Positions 1-11,616 of a DNA stretch of 64,000 nt are shown one piece after another. Position numbers and translations under genes: made by a program. This DNA comes from Schistosoma haematobium (taxonomy: Eukaryota; Platyhelminthes; Trematoda; Strigeidida; Schistosomatidae), in assembly GCF_000699445.3 (NCBI RefSeq), contig NC_067195.1:69002591-69066590 (forward strand), written 5' to 3'. Within the stretch, counting starts at the first letter, position 1, and every line of letters starts with the position of its first letter. The notes under the pieces were generated by a model. That model had not been told where the DNA came from and ran no database searches. It was given only the letters and a program-made list of their open reading frames with translations.

Positions 1-18
1 TAGTATCTGATTGTTTTT

Positions 19-49
<31 letters not shown>
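19..49. repeat. (ATC)n microsatellite
   Basis: Uninterrupted ATC/CAT trinucleotide run of about ten units. No flanking element explains it. Confidence 0.95.
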
Positions 50-392
50 ATATGCTGTGCAATTTCAGCTAAATCTAATTTGATTATTTTTTAAAACAGT
101 TAAAAATCTAGAGTTCACTATCCTTTCAAATTCATGTTGTTCGAAAATAGTCCAATGTTGTTTTCCTTTTTTCTATTATTTACTGGAGTGAATCAATATT
201 AAGAAGAGAAAAAATGTCCAAGAGTCAAATTTCACTGTTTAATATGATCGTTTATTCATTGATAAATACGTAAACTAACATTTTAACTGTAATGCCATGA
301 TAATAAATAAGTAGTATATTAAATTATTTGATAAAAATAACAAATATAATAAGCGTATAGTCAAAAGTGAAAAAAACAAAAGAAAATTTATT

Positions 393-548
393 TGTGATAT
401 GTGTTGCTTATGTCTATCGACATAAATAGTATATAACACCAATCAAAAATTGAATACCTGACAACAAAATGTTGAAAAAATTGTACTGAGGAAAACAGAA
501 ATGGAAGCATAAAAGAATTGAGAATTGAAAGAATCATAAAGAATGTAA
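393..548 (+). repeat. Family B dispersed repeat, truncated copy
   Basis: The 5' part matches three other places in the window (24014, 33383 and, inverted, 59270): a TGTG/TGTTGCTTATGT start, then ATAAGTAGTATATAACAC, then an A/G-rich stretch containing TGTTGAA. This copy is interrupted by a family A palindrome beginning at 549. An ORF on the opposite strand (388-579) lies inside the repeat and has no coding appearance. Confidence 0.6.
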
Positions 549-626
549 AGATCACCATAGAAAACCTGGAACCACTCATGAATTCAACTATTAGATTACT
601 ATCATATCCACAAAACCCCTCTCTGA
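549..626. repeat. Family A SINE, minimal palindromic remnant
   Basis: Left arm GATCACCATAGAAAACCTGG joins directly to the right-arm tail CTCATGAATTCAAC ... CCACAAAACCCCTCTCTGA. The tRNA-like and ribozyme modules between the arms are gone. Similar collapsed forms occur at 11617 and 29575. Confidence 0.65.
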
Positions 627-1140
627 CAATATTTTTATTGGTTACATTTTTCTACATCTAAATAAAAATAAGATAGGAATGATATGGATTTAAAGTAACC
701 TAAATACTTCAGTAGAAAGTAAATTATCATATAAAAACATATAACTAATTGATTTGTATACATCCATGTGTTAATTTGTCACCCTGTAAGAAATAAGAGT
801 CATTAATGCTTCATTAACTTATTATTCAAAGATCATGAAAACAAGGAATGACTCGTATTTATAAGTGAAAGAAAGTGAATTAAATCAGTATATATCGAAA
901 CTGATATTTTAATAGATAGCTAATTTTGAAGAGGTATATATATATATTACTGAATAATAAGTAGACGTATTCAAATATCTTTGATTGTTTTATAAATCAA
1001 TCTGTTCACTTGAAAATTTCAACGCTATATCAAACCAATTCGCTGTATAGATACTACATATTTCATTTATAATATGTCTGTAATACTTTAAGCATAACGT
1101 AAATTTTATTTTTCGAATTCTGGAGTTTGCTGAACATCAT
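627..1140. other. No recognised feature
   Basis: AT-rich sequence with a short TA run near 935-950. I see no coding pattern or repeat member. Confidence 0.5.
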
Positions 1141-1320
1141 TGGAATCATGAACCGATCAATGTAAGATCGCCATTAAAAACCTGGAAGCACTGGAAGGCC
1201 ATTTCGTTCTAGTATGAGATTCCTTAGTAGTTCGAAGTCCCAATCTAGCACGAGGTATTTGAACCCAGGACTTTAGGTCTCGTGCGCGAACGCCTAACCT
1301 TCAGATCACTGAACCGGCGT
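1141..1320 (-). repeat. Family A hammerhead SINE, decayed
   Basis: Minus-strand copy holding the tail, ribozyme module, box B (minus strand of TTTGAACCCAGG) and box A (minus strand of CACTGAACCGGC). Read on the minus strand the ribozyme core is CTAAGGA instead of CTGAGGA. This changes the invariant G5, so cleavage is not expected. Confidence 0.8.
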
Positions 1321-1705
1321 AATATTTCAGTAATACTTGAAGATGCTATTAATTGAACAAAAGTTTTTGATTTAGGCACAATGTAAACTTACTTATATGC
1401 TCTAATCTAAATGATCATTTCAAATGGTAGTATTTTGTTTTCTGTTTACAAATATCTTCAGGGAAAAAAAAGAAAACCTAAAACTTGTATGAATTTGAAT
1501 AATGTCAATAATTCAAAATTAATTTATTTCCTGAGGATATATATATACATTTGAGATGACAGAGAAAGAAAGAGTTCTCTATACATTAAAAATATGAAAA
1601 TAAGTTACACATCGTATAGTCTTGTAACTCAGAATAATACGTACCTTGAATTGTTTAAGTAAAACTTTACAATAGTATCTCATTTATTTTAGGTCGTATA
1701 CCATT

Positions 1706-1950
1706 ATGGTATCGCTTAATTTCGTGGATTAGTTGAAATTAGACATTAACACCGTTAGATGTAGGCCAGATCAGTGGTCTAGCGGTTAAGTGCTAGCGCG
1801 CGAGACCAGTAGGTCCTCGGTTCGGATCCCGCGAGGCAAGGTCGTGGATGCGCATTGCTGAGGTATTTTACAATAGGACGAAACGGTCGTCCAGTGCTCC
1901 CAGATTTTTCATGGTGGTCTAGTTTCAACTGAATCATGATCTGAACAGTT
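1706..1950 (+). repeat. Family A hammerhead SINE
   Basis: Plus-strand copy with part of the head (TTTCGTGGATTAGTTGAAA), box A (ATCAGTGGTCTAGCGG), box B (GGTTCGGATCC), ribozyme module and tail. The core reads CTGAGGT, so A9 is changed, and stem II is degraded. GACGAAACGG and the stem III palindrome region remain. Confidence 0.85.
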
Positions 1951-2390
1951 AAAATCAGATAATTACTTTATAAATTTTAATAACTATATTTACAGTGCAG
2001 ACAACTTTTCAATGTTAATAATAGTTTTTTATGTTCTTCGAATCTTTTGAATTTTTGTTTTATCTATATCCATTAATGGATTCGGATAAACGAAATGTAG
2101 AACGTTTGTGAGGATTAATACGAAATAACCCTAGATGAATTATAGGTTTAAACACTCATAAGCTTTAAATTACCAAAATCTCCATTTAACATTGCTATTT
2201 ATTTACAATTAACTTTACTACTAAGAAATTGATATACAGTAAATACATCAGTCAAGTAATCATTTTAACTTAATATAAGGATTCATATCAATAATATGGC
2301 AACAATATTAAGGGTAACCGACGCAACAAATTTCTACGCATTGAATGTCGAATTAAAGTGAATCTTTTGAGTAAGAAATAATTTATCAAA
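1951..2390. other. No recognised feature
   Basis: AT-rich DNA without coding pattern or visible repeat membership. Confidence 0.5.
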
Positions 2391-2562
2391 GAAGGGTTTT
2401 GTTAAGATTTTAGTTATTTAATATTTGAATTCATGAGTTAATTGAAGCTAGACCACCGTAGAAAACCTGGAAGCACTGGACGACCGTTTCATCTCAGTAT
2501 GGAACTCCTCAGCAGTACTTACCTACAATCCCACATCGCAAGATTCGAACCCAGAATCTATT
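2391..2562 (-). repeat. Family A hammerhead SINE, truncated in the tRNA-like part
   Basis: Minus-strand copy beginning with the family tail (GAAGGGTTTTGTTAAG) and ending inside the tRNA-like region just past box B (GATTCGAACCCAG on the plus strand). It contains one of the better-preserved ribozyme modules, listed separately. Confidence 0.85.
2473..2518 (-). ncRNA. Hammerhead ribozyme (type I), core residues intact
   Basis: On the minus strand the order is stem I GTACTG, core CTGAGGA, a weakened stem II, GAAA, stem III ACGGTCGT, cleavage nucleotide C, stem I CAGTGC. All invariant core positions (CUGANGA and GAA) are present and stem I pairs with one G-U wobble. Stem II has non-pairing positions, so activity is uncertain. 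Confidence 0.6.
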
Positions 2563-3177
2563 CATTGAAATTCAGTTGCTTTCAATGAGATAAGTTTGAT
2601 TTGATTCAAGTGAAATATTTTAATATTAAAAGGTTTCATTTATCCAAGTTCATCATTAAAATTAACCATAGAAAAACGTATAATCCAATTATTCATTTCA
2701 TATATAAACCGGTTATCAAATGATTCAATTAATGTTTTTATTTTTAATTTACATCTAATCATAATAATCATAAATGGAGTATAGAAACGATATGGAAATT
2801 AAACTTGCTTATACTTCGAAAAGAAATTAAGTAGATAATAACTTATCCAAACAATAACTTTATATATGTATGTTTACATTCATGATAGCCAATATATTGT
2901 CTCTTTAAAAAGAAAGAAAACACATATGATACGTTGAATTGATTTAATAAAACAAAACTCTGCATTTTCATTGTTTTAAACTTAATTAACGATTTAACTT
3001 TTTTATTGTTAAGAGTATTTGAGTCAATTGGAGATGTTTTATAAACAACATTTGTCATTGTAAATGGATCATTCCTCACTTTTTCAGTTAAAACATTCGT
3101 GTTCTGAATGAATAGACACATACTTTAATTCTGAGTTGTGTCAGACATTTTTTTTCGATTGGTTTTGACAAATATTT
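2563..3177. other. No recognised feature
   Basis: AT-rich. An open stretch on the minus strand (2843-3121) has Asn/Lys/Phe-rich composition typical of AT-rich noise and no family resemblance. Confidence 0.5.
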
Positions 3178-3503
3178 ATGCTCACTAATGACTGGATTCA
3201 GGATGGATTTCATAGAGTTCTAGTAAGAATCAGTGACTAGTGGAGTTCATTCAGGTCTGTTGTGAGATACTAACTCATTGATGTTAATGGCGAATGTGTC
3301 GCTCAATCTCGTGGATTGGTTAAAGTTGGATGATAACACTGTTGGTTTAGGGGTTAAACGTTCTTGCGCGAAACCAATAGGTCCTGGGTTCAAATCCTGC
3401 AGGGCAAGATCGCAGATATGCTTTGCTGGGAGTGTTGTAATAGAACGAAAAGGTCGTCCAATGCTTCCAGATTTTCCATGATCTTCTAGCTTCAATCGAA
3501 TGT
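3178..3503 (+). repeat. Family A hammerhead SINE, near full length
   Basis: Contains the whole head (CTCACTAATGACTGG through AGTGACTAGTGGAGTTCA to TCGTGGATTGGTT), a box A-like segment, box B (GGGTTCAAATCC), ribozyme module and start of the tail. The core is CTGGGAG instead of CTGAGGA, so the ribozyme is dead. Open frames on both strands here (3247-3495 and 3278-3481) are shadows of the repeat. Confidence 0.85.
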
Positions 3504-4778
3504 TAAATACTGACTCGTTTTGCGTAAAGATGTCAAATTAAGGTCTTCTGATTTCTATGGCTTGTGCAAACTTTCATAAGTTGGAATTTGACTTCTGTTT
3601 GATAACTTTGCACGAGCTCATTACATCATAATGTGTTCCGTATCTAATTCATGACATCCCATCGAAATATGTTGGAGGTTATTTCTTCGAAGACGTAGAT
3701 TATTTGAAATTTTCTCATTAAAACGAGTAGAAGCCCCATTTTTTAAAATGTTCCTAATCCACATATCTCTGCATGTACATGTAAACTGATACATCAAACT
3801 GCATGTTATATATGACTGACATTTATCTGTCTTAGTTTGTATTACTAAGGATAGTGTTATATGTAGTGGTATCAATTTCTCAGATAATGAAAATCTAATA
3901 AAAACACTTTCTTCGGGTTAGCATACTCTTTTTTCTTAATTCGACATATATATTACTATATTTCTTTGTAAATGTTTGAGAGTATGCAGACAATTATTCA
4001 CTATAGCATACTCCTCCTCAAGTTTTTATTGAATACTCTTAAGGAATTTATATATTCATAATCAGTCGGGAAAAAATATTACCCTCAATGTTCTGATGAA
4101 ATCATGATTGTCTATGCTTTATTTCATAGCCTTAAGACTTTAGTGTTAACTATAACATATTAACTGAAACTCGAGAGAATGTAACAAATGTAATTCATGT
4201 TTAACAGTTTATTTTCATAAAATTTACATGCTCAAGAACACGAAGAATAACAAAATGTTTAACAGTTTGCATTTTCTCACTGATATTAAGAACTATAATT
4301 AATCAATCACCTTTCGAATATATTCAACCTGATCGGATTACCTCGATATCTCCAGATATTCTCAATGTATTTTGGTAAAGTTGGTTAGTGACTAGCACTG
4401 GATTCTAAGACTCCTATTTCTTTCTATTTGGGATCCATATTCACCGAACTAAAAATGTCTCATATAGAATGGATTACAGTGGCACTCAATATCTAACTTT
4501 ATAAAAAATACTAGACGAATTAGTCATTTAAATTTTGAAAGATAAATATATTGTCTACTCTCAGACTTAAAAACAAAATTATTCCTCTAATCTGATGAAT
4601 TGAAATGAAATATTTGATAAAAGTGATGCTTCAAATAATTACTTTTCCTAAGCTTAAAAAAATTAAGAATATTTGAGTGAACACTTATTTTCAGCAACTT
4701 CATCACCGGGCTCTACAGGTATAAATTCATAATTATTGTGTTAACGTACAAAAACCCAAATAAGACATGCTAGATAAT
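3504..4778. other. No recognised feature
   Basis: AT-rich DNA. Short open frames such as 3621-3875 (minus) show no motif I recognise. Confidence 0.5.
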
Positions 4779-5125
4779 CAGAAGGGTTTTGTGGTGATGT
4801 TAGTAACTTAATAATTGAATTCATGAGTCGATTGAAGCTAGACCACCATGAAAAACGTGGAGGCACTGGACGGTCATTTCATCCTAGTGTGGGACTTTTC
4901 AGCAGTGTGCATCCACGATCCCGCCTTGCGAGATTCAAACCTAAGATCTATCAGTCTCGTGCGTGAACACAACCTCGAGACCACTGAGTTGGCCAGCATC
5001 GAACGGTGTTAATGTCTAAGTTCAACCAATCCACGAAATTCCATCACCGTCCACCATTGTCTTCCAGGTTTTCTATGATGGTCGAGCTTCAATTGACTTA
5101 TGAATTCAATTATTAGCTTACTAGA
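4779..5125. repeat. Family A SINE: minus copy joined to a plus-strand tail
   Basis: Starts with TCAGAAGGGTTTTGTGG on the plus strand (tail of a minus copy). It runs through ribozyme, box B, box A and head to about 5066, then continues as the plus-oriented tail (CCAGGTTTTCTATGATGG ... TTGACTTATGAATTC). The result is an inverted pair in which the second copy has lost everything but its tail. The minus-copy ribozyme core is CTGAAAA (G8 lost). Confidence 0.8.
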
Positions 5126-5544
5126 TAATTATATAACATCATATGTTAAAACTGATGAACTTTTTTATCTGTTACCACACAAATACCTCATTTTTAAATT
5201 AGCTAGGTCATTTACAATAGATCAGAAAGATTCGTTGTGTCATTTTATAATTAATATGAATTATAATACATGCATCATGTCAATGAAATCAATAATTGGA
5301 GAATTTCCTCTCATTATTAGGAATAAAATATAATAACATCACGATAAGTTACATATCTTTTCATCATCTATGGAACTTCTTAGATTCACGAAAATATACT
5401 GAACATGATAAAGTATGATTTTATTCTAATACATAACATCACTATGTATGCAGCTGCAAATCAAGTGAATTCCTTTGTTATTGTCTTTTCAAAGTGATAC
5501 ATAAAAATCATACTTCGTTAATGTTATATCTAAAAGGTTGTTCT
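5126..5544. other. No recognised feature
   Basis: AT-rich. An open frame at 5100-5333 begins inside the SINE tail and shows no domain. Confidence 0.5.
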
Positions 5545-5850
5545 TGATATACCGAGTATGACGTGAACACTAGAACGTCAGAACCCTTCCAAGTCGCAAT
5601 GAGAAGACAGAAGACTAATGAAAGGAATATTATTCCCAGACAGTGTCAATTATAGTACAAAATTGTCAGCTATTTATAGTTTTTAGTAAGAACGAAATCA
5701 TCATTACAGGGAGCAATTAACATTGTCCAATCGGAAAGCTACACGTGGGAATTCTAGAATATTCTTCCAGAAGGTGATTGGATGGAATATCTTCGGCTCC
5801 TTCTGAGCCTCCTACAGGTTCCTCGAGTTCATCCGTGGTCCGTCGTCACA
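5545..5850 (-). mobile_element. Solo LTR candidate (LTR family 3)
   Basis: Read on the minus strand it starts TGTGACGACGGACC, carries a CCAAT-like segment (TCCGATTGGACAAT) and a TATA-like ACTATAAATAGC, and ends CGGTATATCA, giving TG...CA termini over 306 bp. The flanks GTTCT (5540-5544) and GTTCA (5851-5855) match at four of five positions, as expected for an aged 5-bp target duplication. It is distinctly less AT-rich than its neighbours. No internal coding region is present, so this would be a recombined solo LTR. Boundaries are inferred from termini and flanks only. Confidence 0.55.
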
Positions 5851-6199
5851 GTTCAATAAAGCACATTTCTGAGATTTAATTCCTACATATTATTGATCTA
5901 ATTTTATAAAATCATTATTTGATGTCGATTAAATTTTACAAAACACTTTCCAAGAATCAGACAGAATTTGACTAAGATATTCAGTGTATTAACACTTTCC
6001 CATTTGTTTATGGAGTTAAAAAGTTAATAAAATGAAGTTATTATGTAAAATATTTTCAAATTTAACAAACCGTCCCATTCACTATCATAAAGTTAGTTAG
6101 TTAGTAGATATTCTCAATGTCATACATTCATTTCAATCATTCATTTCGGTCTCATACGAAATATCTAATTGATCCATAATTAAAATTTATATATATAAT
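5851..6199. other. No recognised feature
   Basis: AT-rich, with short TTAGTTAG and TATATATA runs. Nothing else seen. Confidence 0.5.
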
Positions 6200-6323
6200 G
6201 TGGTAACTCCGCCTGGAGTCCCTCCGGGGGCTACTGCCAATCCCAAGCCAAGGGAAAAAGGAGAAGGGTTGAGCATGGGGTTAGCGACCGCATCCCATAA
6301 AAGACTAACTCGCTAAAAAATGC
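6200..6323 (+). repeat. GC-rich retroelement fragment (copy 1)
   Basis: A sharp GC-rich insert (GCCTGGAGTCCCTCCGGGGG, then CCCAAGCCAAGG, GAGAAGGGTTGAGC, GGGGTTAGCGACC). The same sequence occurs inverted at 52688-52796. My inference is that it is the 5' part of a non-LTR retrotransposon dispersed as fragments; no reverse-transcriptase motif is within it. Confidence 0.55.
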
Positions 6324-6902
6324 TAATCATATATAAAGTGGTACGCCAATGCTGACTTTATAAATCTCTATTTGAAGGAGTAAATTCATTGAATACTTTC
6401 AGTATTCATAGTCTATTCATAGATTTTTCTTGCATCATACATTTATGATCATGATTTCCGGAATTTGTTTCATTAGAACAAAATGACTAAAATTTACTTT
6501 GATACATAATGTTCATCAAAACCAAATAAAATCAGTATACTTATATAAATCAAATAGATTTTATTTGTTACTTTATAGAAACCAAATGAGTGATATACAA
6601 AATTATAAATCAATAGTAACCATACTAATTTATGTCTACATTTTATTCTTTTCCATTCTTTTCATTAATGAAATACAAACTCGGTAGAGATCAGAAGGGG
6701 TTTTGTAGAGATTGTAGTAGAGATCTTTTATGAGATAACAAACATATTCACTTTTCTACTTTCTTTTTTATTATCTATTTACTAATCCTTAGATATGTAT
6801 TAACTAATGATGGTGATTTATTTACTTATCAATAGTTATACAAAATATACGGAAGAAAGAAATTATGCCAATATTTTCAAGATATGCATAATTAATTTGA
6901 AC

Positions 6903-6944
<42 letters not shown>

Positions 6945-7214
6945 GAACATTGGTCTAATCTAATTGAATAAATAATTAAGTAATATCCTACAAGGTTATC
7001 ATAATATACGATTAATTTAGGTAATATGTATATAATTTGGATTAGATAATTTAACATTTTTTGTCTAAAGAATAGAATATAATATTGATTAGTAAAACAA
7101 ATTGATTAATAAAAGAATAGTGTGGAAATGACTGCAAAACGACTCTCAAATATATTCGGTTATGTATTATAGATGTCAAGCTGTTAACTTTAACATGAGA
7201 CACCATTTAAGGAT
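6324..7214. other. No recognised gene; TA repeat and SINE scrap
   Basis: Contains a solitary family A tail end (TCAGAAGGGGTTTTGTAGAG, 6691-6710) and the TA microsatellite at 6904-6942. Open frames around them look like AT-rich noise. Confidence 0.6.
6904..6942. repeat. (TA)n microsatellite
   Basis: About 39 bp of perfect TA repeat. Confidence 0.95.
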
Positions 7215-7945
7215 TCTATAATGCTTGTACCATTGGAGTCTCTTTGATTAAACACAGTATCGAAGTTCAGTTATTTTGGTGTTACCTTTTCCTCGGATCT
7301 CTACTGATCTTCTCATGTTATCTAACTTACTATATGAAGAGGCTGCATGCTTTTGGGATTACTCGTCATTTACTCTTACAATTTGTCAATTCCTGCATAT
7401 TACCTATTATTCTTTACTGTTTTCCATCATTCTTTCCCGGGCTTTTGAGAAAATACTTTGCTGTATTGTGGAGAGTGCTGAAGGCAGTTAGCAAGGTGTG
7501 TGGTGAATCTTTCGAGGTCATTATTAATATGATTATGGATAGATATCTAAAGTCTTGCAAACTCCTGACAGGTGTTATCTTATCAGATACTAACCATCTC
7601 CTTCATTCATATCTTTCTCCTTGTATATCTTCTGGTAGAACGAGACCTAAATACATTCAAATTCATACACGAAAGTAAAAGTATACAAGTTCTATGATAC
7701 TTCACCTAGCAAATATGCTCTGTAACGAACAGGTAGTTAGAGTTAACCTAGTCAATAACCTGTATTCTTAAACATATCTCTAATTTGAAATGTTGTACAG
7801 ATTTGGATCTCTTTTCATCAGTTTCTTTTTTCTTTTGTTGTTTTACTAAAAGAAAATTGTTGAAATACTTCGTGCTGAGAATTCTATATTGTACCAAAAT
7901 ATAATACTGAATAAAGCCATTAGTAATAATAATAGATCTGTAAGT
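7215..7945 (+). pseudogene. CR1/SR1-like non-LTR retrotransposon 3' end (reverse transcriptase C-terminus plus 3' UTR)
   Basis: An open frame at 7244-7678 (144 residues) contains FVNSCILPIILYC, FPGLLRKYFAVLWRVLKAVS and a segment around SDTNHLLHSYL. This arrangement is typical of the region after the reverse transcriptase domain in schistosome CR1-clade elements such as SR1. The reverse transcriptase active site itself is absent, so the copy is 5'-truncated, which is usual for LINE insertions. After the stop come about 200 bp and then the motif TTGTTGAAATACTTCGTGC ... GAATAAAGCCATTAG and an (ATA/AAT)n end. That same 3' terminus occurs at 22355, 48193, 57209 and 60270. An upstream stop and the missing N-terminus make it non-functional. 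Clade assignment is from recalled sequence character, not a search. Confidence 0.75.
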
Positions 7946-9087
7946 ATAATTGTAATATTAATGAACTAGGAATTCATCAATTAAAATTGGTTAAAATAAT
8001 TATTGTGTAGATTCAATGTCCACTAGTTTCATTGATCATTTTTAAAAAATGAATTTATAAGTTTAAACCAATGATTATGATCCATGGTTTGATAAGGAAT
8101 TAAAATTAAAATGTAGGATAGTATCCAACATCTACTTCACCTGATAGTTATATCAGATATATCTGGGTTTTCTTTTTGTATACGTCATTGAAGCCAAGCC
8201 GATTGCATTGAAAAAGCTGAAATTCATAGGACAGTGAGAACGTAACAATGTTATACTTATGTTATTGCATAAATACCAAGAGAACTATTATGATTATGAT
8301 GCTGTAAATTCTATAGAAAATATGTATTTACTCTTATAATATCTTCGTTAATATACACTTATTAAAGTCATTCGCTTTTGGAATTTCGAAGAAACAGATT
8401 TGCTGTTATACTACAAGTTGACATGTTAAGGCGGAAAATCGATACTCTTATATCTATTTACCTTATGACAATCTAATATTTAGATTTACAAAACAATTAA
8501 CTGGAATTTCATGAATAAGGTAGATTAGTTACTTTAAAAATAGCTTAAACTGTGTAGCGATTAAGTGGATTACATCAAACGATAGTTTTTGAAACGAAAT
8601 AACCCACATAGTTGACATTTTATTGTTTATTTTCAAAAAGTAATCATTTAAGGTTTGAAAAAAACTCTACCCATGGGAACAGACTTAAATGTTCTGAGTT
8701 CCACCTTCAGCAGCGTAGCAGGTGTGTAAAGTCTCACGTTGAAACAAAAACTACCCAGTTCTTTTTATTTTTTTCTATGGCACCTGATTTTTTATTAATC
8801 TGTGTCTGATATCAAGAGAAAATTAAACAATGTTTCACTAAACATTTCAAAATACAAAATGTTTCGCCATTTGAACATCTACTTACAACTATTATAAATT
8901 ATCAGTACTGGAGAAAATATTTTTTAACAGGTATCATGAAGCGCTCCGTTTGGATACTGTAGTTGTATCCAGGTTAGTCATAAGTAACATTAATGACTGT
9001 AAAGCAAAATCCTTAATTTTGATTTTTACTATGTCTGTAAAATGTTTCGTGACTAATTTAATACCTTATTGTCAAGTACTTATAACT
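7946..9087. other. No recognised feature
   Basis: AT-rich DNA. The open frame at 8612-8809 has no recognisable domain. Confidence 0.5.
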
Positions 9088-9280
9088 TCAACAGTTGAGA
9101 TCATGAGTCAATTGAAGCCAGACCACTATAAAGAACCTAGACGGCCGTTTCGTCCTATTGTGGGACTCCTCGGCAGTGCTCGTCTACGACCCGCCTCGCG
9201 GGATCCGAACCCAAGACCCATTAGTCTCGCGCCAGGCTCTTAATCAACTAGACCACCGAGCCGGCATCCAACGGTGTTAA
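9088..9280 (-). repeat. Family A hammerhead SINE
   Basis: Minus-strand copy from the tail (CAACAGTTGAGATCATGAG on plus) to the box A end (minus strand of GACCACCGAGCCGGC). Box B is GGGTTCGGATCC. The ribozyme core reads CCGAGGA (U4 changed), and the stem I partner CAGTGC has been deleted, although stem II (GTCC/GGAC), GAAA and ACGGCCGT are perfect. The open frame 8950-9243 overlaps it by chance. Confidence 0.9.
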
Positions 9281-10035
9281 TAATTACAAGAATAAAATTA
9301 ACCGATTCTTGATAAAAATCAATCTGATTTCCTAGAATATTTTTATATTACTCAATAGTGTAGACGTATCAAATGAAAGGTTTATAACTTTGAATTACTC
9401 ATAGAATGAGAATTAAACATTATTTAATAGAACTATTTAGAATTAATGCTTTTTAACTAAACCTTTTAAATGAATTATTTTATTCTACACAAAATGAACT
9501 TAATAGTTGATCGGATATTTTTTCAACAGAGAGAATTGTAACGATGATACAGAATGATTATTATCAAGTAATCATTCATACAAAGAGATACTTATATTTG
9601 TAAAGTTAAATGATTAAGTAGAATTCAGCTTAACATTTGTCTATACCAAATAATTGTTTTTAACACTGCAGTTAATCCACTTGTAAACAGAATAATCTTC
9701 ATTCCATGAACTGAAAAAAACCTTATCCAATACAGAGAATAATGGCGAGGAATAAAGTAGAACAAACATAATAACTTTTTTAAATGTAACGCACATCTGT
9801 TTTTCATCAGTCAATACGAAGTGACATTGCCTAATTCATAAAAAATAGAGCAATTTGGTGCATAATGGAAGGATTATCTAATATGATTTAACTTTGATTC
9901 ATGAAAATGACTAGCTTAATGCTTACAAAGAATAACTACTAAATAATTTAGCGGATTTTGACATTTTGCTTAATACCTAACTGCAACTAATTTTTTTATT
10001 ACCTTATTTTTATTTATTATTTGAACACATAGATA
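9281..10035. other. No recognised feature
   Basis: AT-rich DNA without coding pattern. Confidence 0.5.
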
Positions 10036-10540
10036 TTGGTACAAGGAGGCACCAAATACATATGCGCCATACAAATCTCATTTGATATGTGTGAGGGCTG
10101 TGATACTGCCCGAGTGCTCAACCCGAAGCAGGTGGTTTTCTTAGAGGGCCACACCCGGAGCCTTCTACCTGAAGGTCTGATCCACAAGGCAGTGGGGCAT
10201 CGTAAGGAGGTGCAGTCCAACGGTAGCCGGTGACCAACGATTGGTTCATACGCCATTTGTTCCTTCAGGATACTGGAGCCCATGTACACCATTGGTTTGG
10301 AATGAGGGTTTTTCAACTCCCCTAGGTGGAGTTTCCATGTTCACCAACTCGGTTAAAGAGCCGGACATTCGCTTTTTGTCATCTCAGTTTCGTAAACAAC
10401 ACTCCCGCTACGAGGAGGCGATGAGTAGGACTTTCCTGGCAGAGGCTCTATACGCGTAGCCATGTGAGAGCATTTAGAGAAGGAGAAGGGACTCTCCCCA
10501 CTCTTGGCCGTACCAGGGAATTCGGGGGCATCTCTTAACA
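10036..10540. repeat. GC-rich island, probable transposable-element fragment
   Basis: About 500 bp with clearly higher GC content and sharp edges against AT-rich flanks. Overlapping open frames exist on both strands (10017-10316 and 10353-10541 minus; 10036-10233 and 10241-10459 plus), none with a domain I recognise. The plus-strand peptide at 10241-10459 contains SSQFRKQHSRYEEAMSRTF. My impression is that closely similar sequence is widely repeated in schistosome genomes, but I cannot name the element. It could alternatively be a remnant exon cluster; the in-frame stops argue against an intact gene. Confidence 0.5.
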
Positions 10541-11616
10541 ACTAATTAAACCTAACATCAGAATCCTTGACTGTATACATCCGTGACTCAACCATGAATT
10601 GAACTCTGAATCTTCAGATAACGAGGCAAACAATTAACTATTAGAATTGCTGGGTCAAAGTTGAATAGAACACTTTCAATTTTAATCATTTTAAGATATA
10701 GATTAATAATGATCTAATGCTATTAGTGATAACTATTTCATTACAGGCACGTTTAAAATTTACCATTTATGCCCTCTCAATAAAACTCTATGGATATCTC
10801 AATATAAATCGATTTCCATTTGTCAATAGAGTTCTTAACAAGTTATATATTTAAATGATTAATTCATAACAATCATTAAAAGTTAATTCACTTGATGTTG
10901 TTTTTACTTGTATCTTCCCAACGTATAGTTCAATGTCTCATATAACTGAATATATTTTAATTAATTCTTCAAAATGATCTGATACATTAAAAGTAAAAGA
11001 ATAACATGAAGAGAACAACAACGGTAGTAACATTCACTATCATAGTTTTTATTACCATTTCTTTTTTTCTCAATTAAAACACCACTACCATAATTGTTGT
11101 CTAATCTAAAAGAAAATTATGCAGGTTAATTAAAATGTAAACATTATTTCAATGCATGCTTAATACAAGATATACAACAACAAGAAACATTGTTTTTTGA
11201 TGATTAAATGTTTTTCTCTTTGTATGTTTACTTGTTTATAGTTTGGTTGCTTTGGTACTTAGTTTGTTCATTTAATCTCTTCATTTTCTTTTAAAATATT
11301 TAATTATCCTTCATTTGCATTTTGTATTTTCTTCCTTCTTTCTTTTTAATTTTGTTTTTTTTTCCATAATTTTGTTGATGATTGAATTTGTCTAATGTAA
11401 ATGTATTTACTTTTAGTGAATTGAAATAAACAATAACAATAAATGAGTAAGCAAACAATATGACCTTGGAATAATTAATTCATTAATCAGATTCATTTGT
11501 ATCCGTTTTGTTTATTATTTTTATTCACTATATAATCTATTGCAAAATCATTAATTTATTCTAACAAAAATCTAGTTACGTTGTTTCTTTTGAAATAAAC
11601 TATTTTATGGTACCAA
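10541..11616. other. No recognised feature
   Basis: AT-rich, including a T-rich stretch at 11160-11360. No gene seen. Confidence 0.5.

Noticed and set aside
1760..1835. True tRNA gene (box A and box B spacing looks tRNA-like)
   Set aside because: No cloverleaf with an acceptor stem could be formed, and the same module recurs in about 20 SINE copies.
3247..3495. Open frames on both strands (also 3278-3481) as possible small genes
   Set aside because: They lie wholly inside a family A SINE and encode translated tRNA-like and ribozyme sequence.
6904..6942. Repeats as a CRISPR-like or centromeric array
   Set aside because: Simple microsatellites only; no spaced direct repeats with unique spacers occur in the window, and the DNA is eukaryotic.
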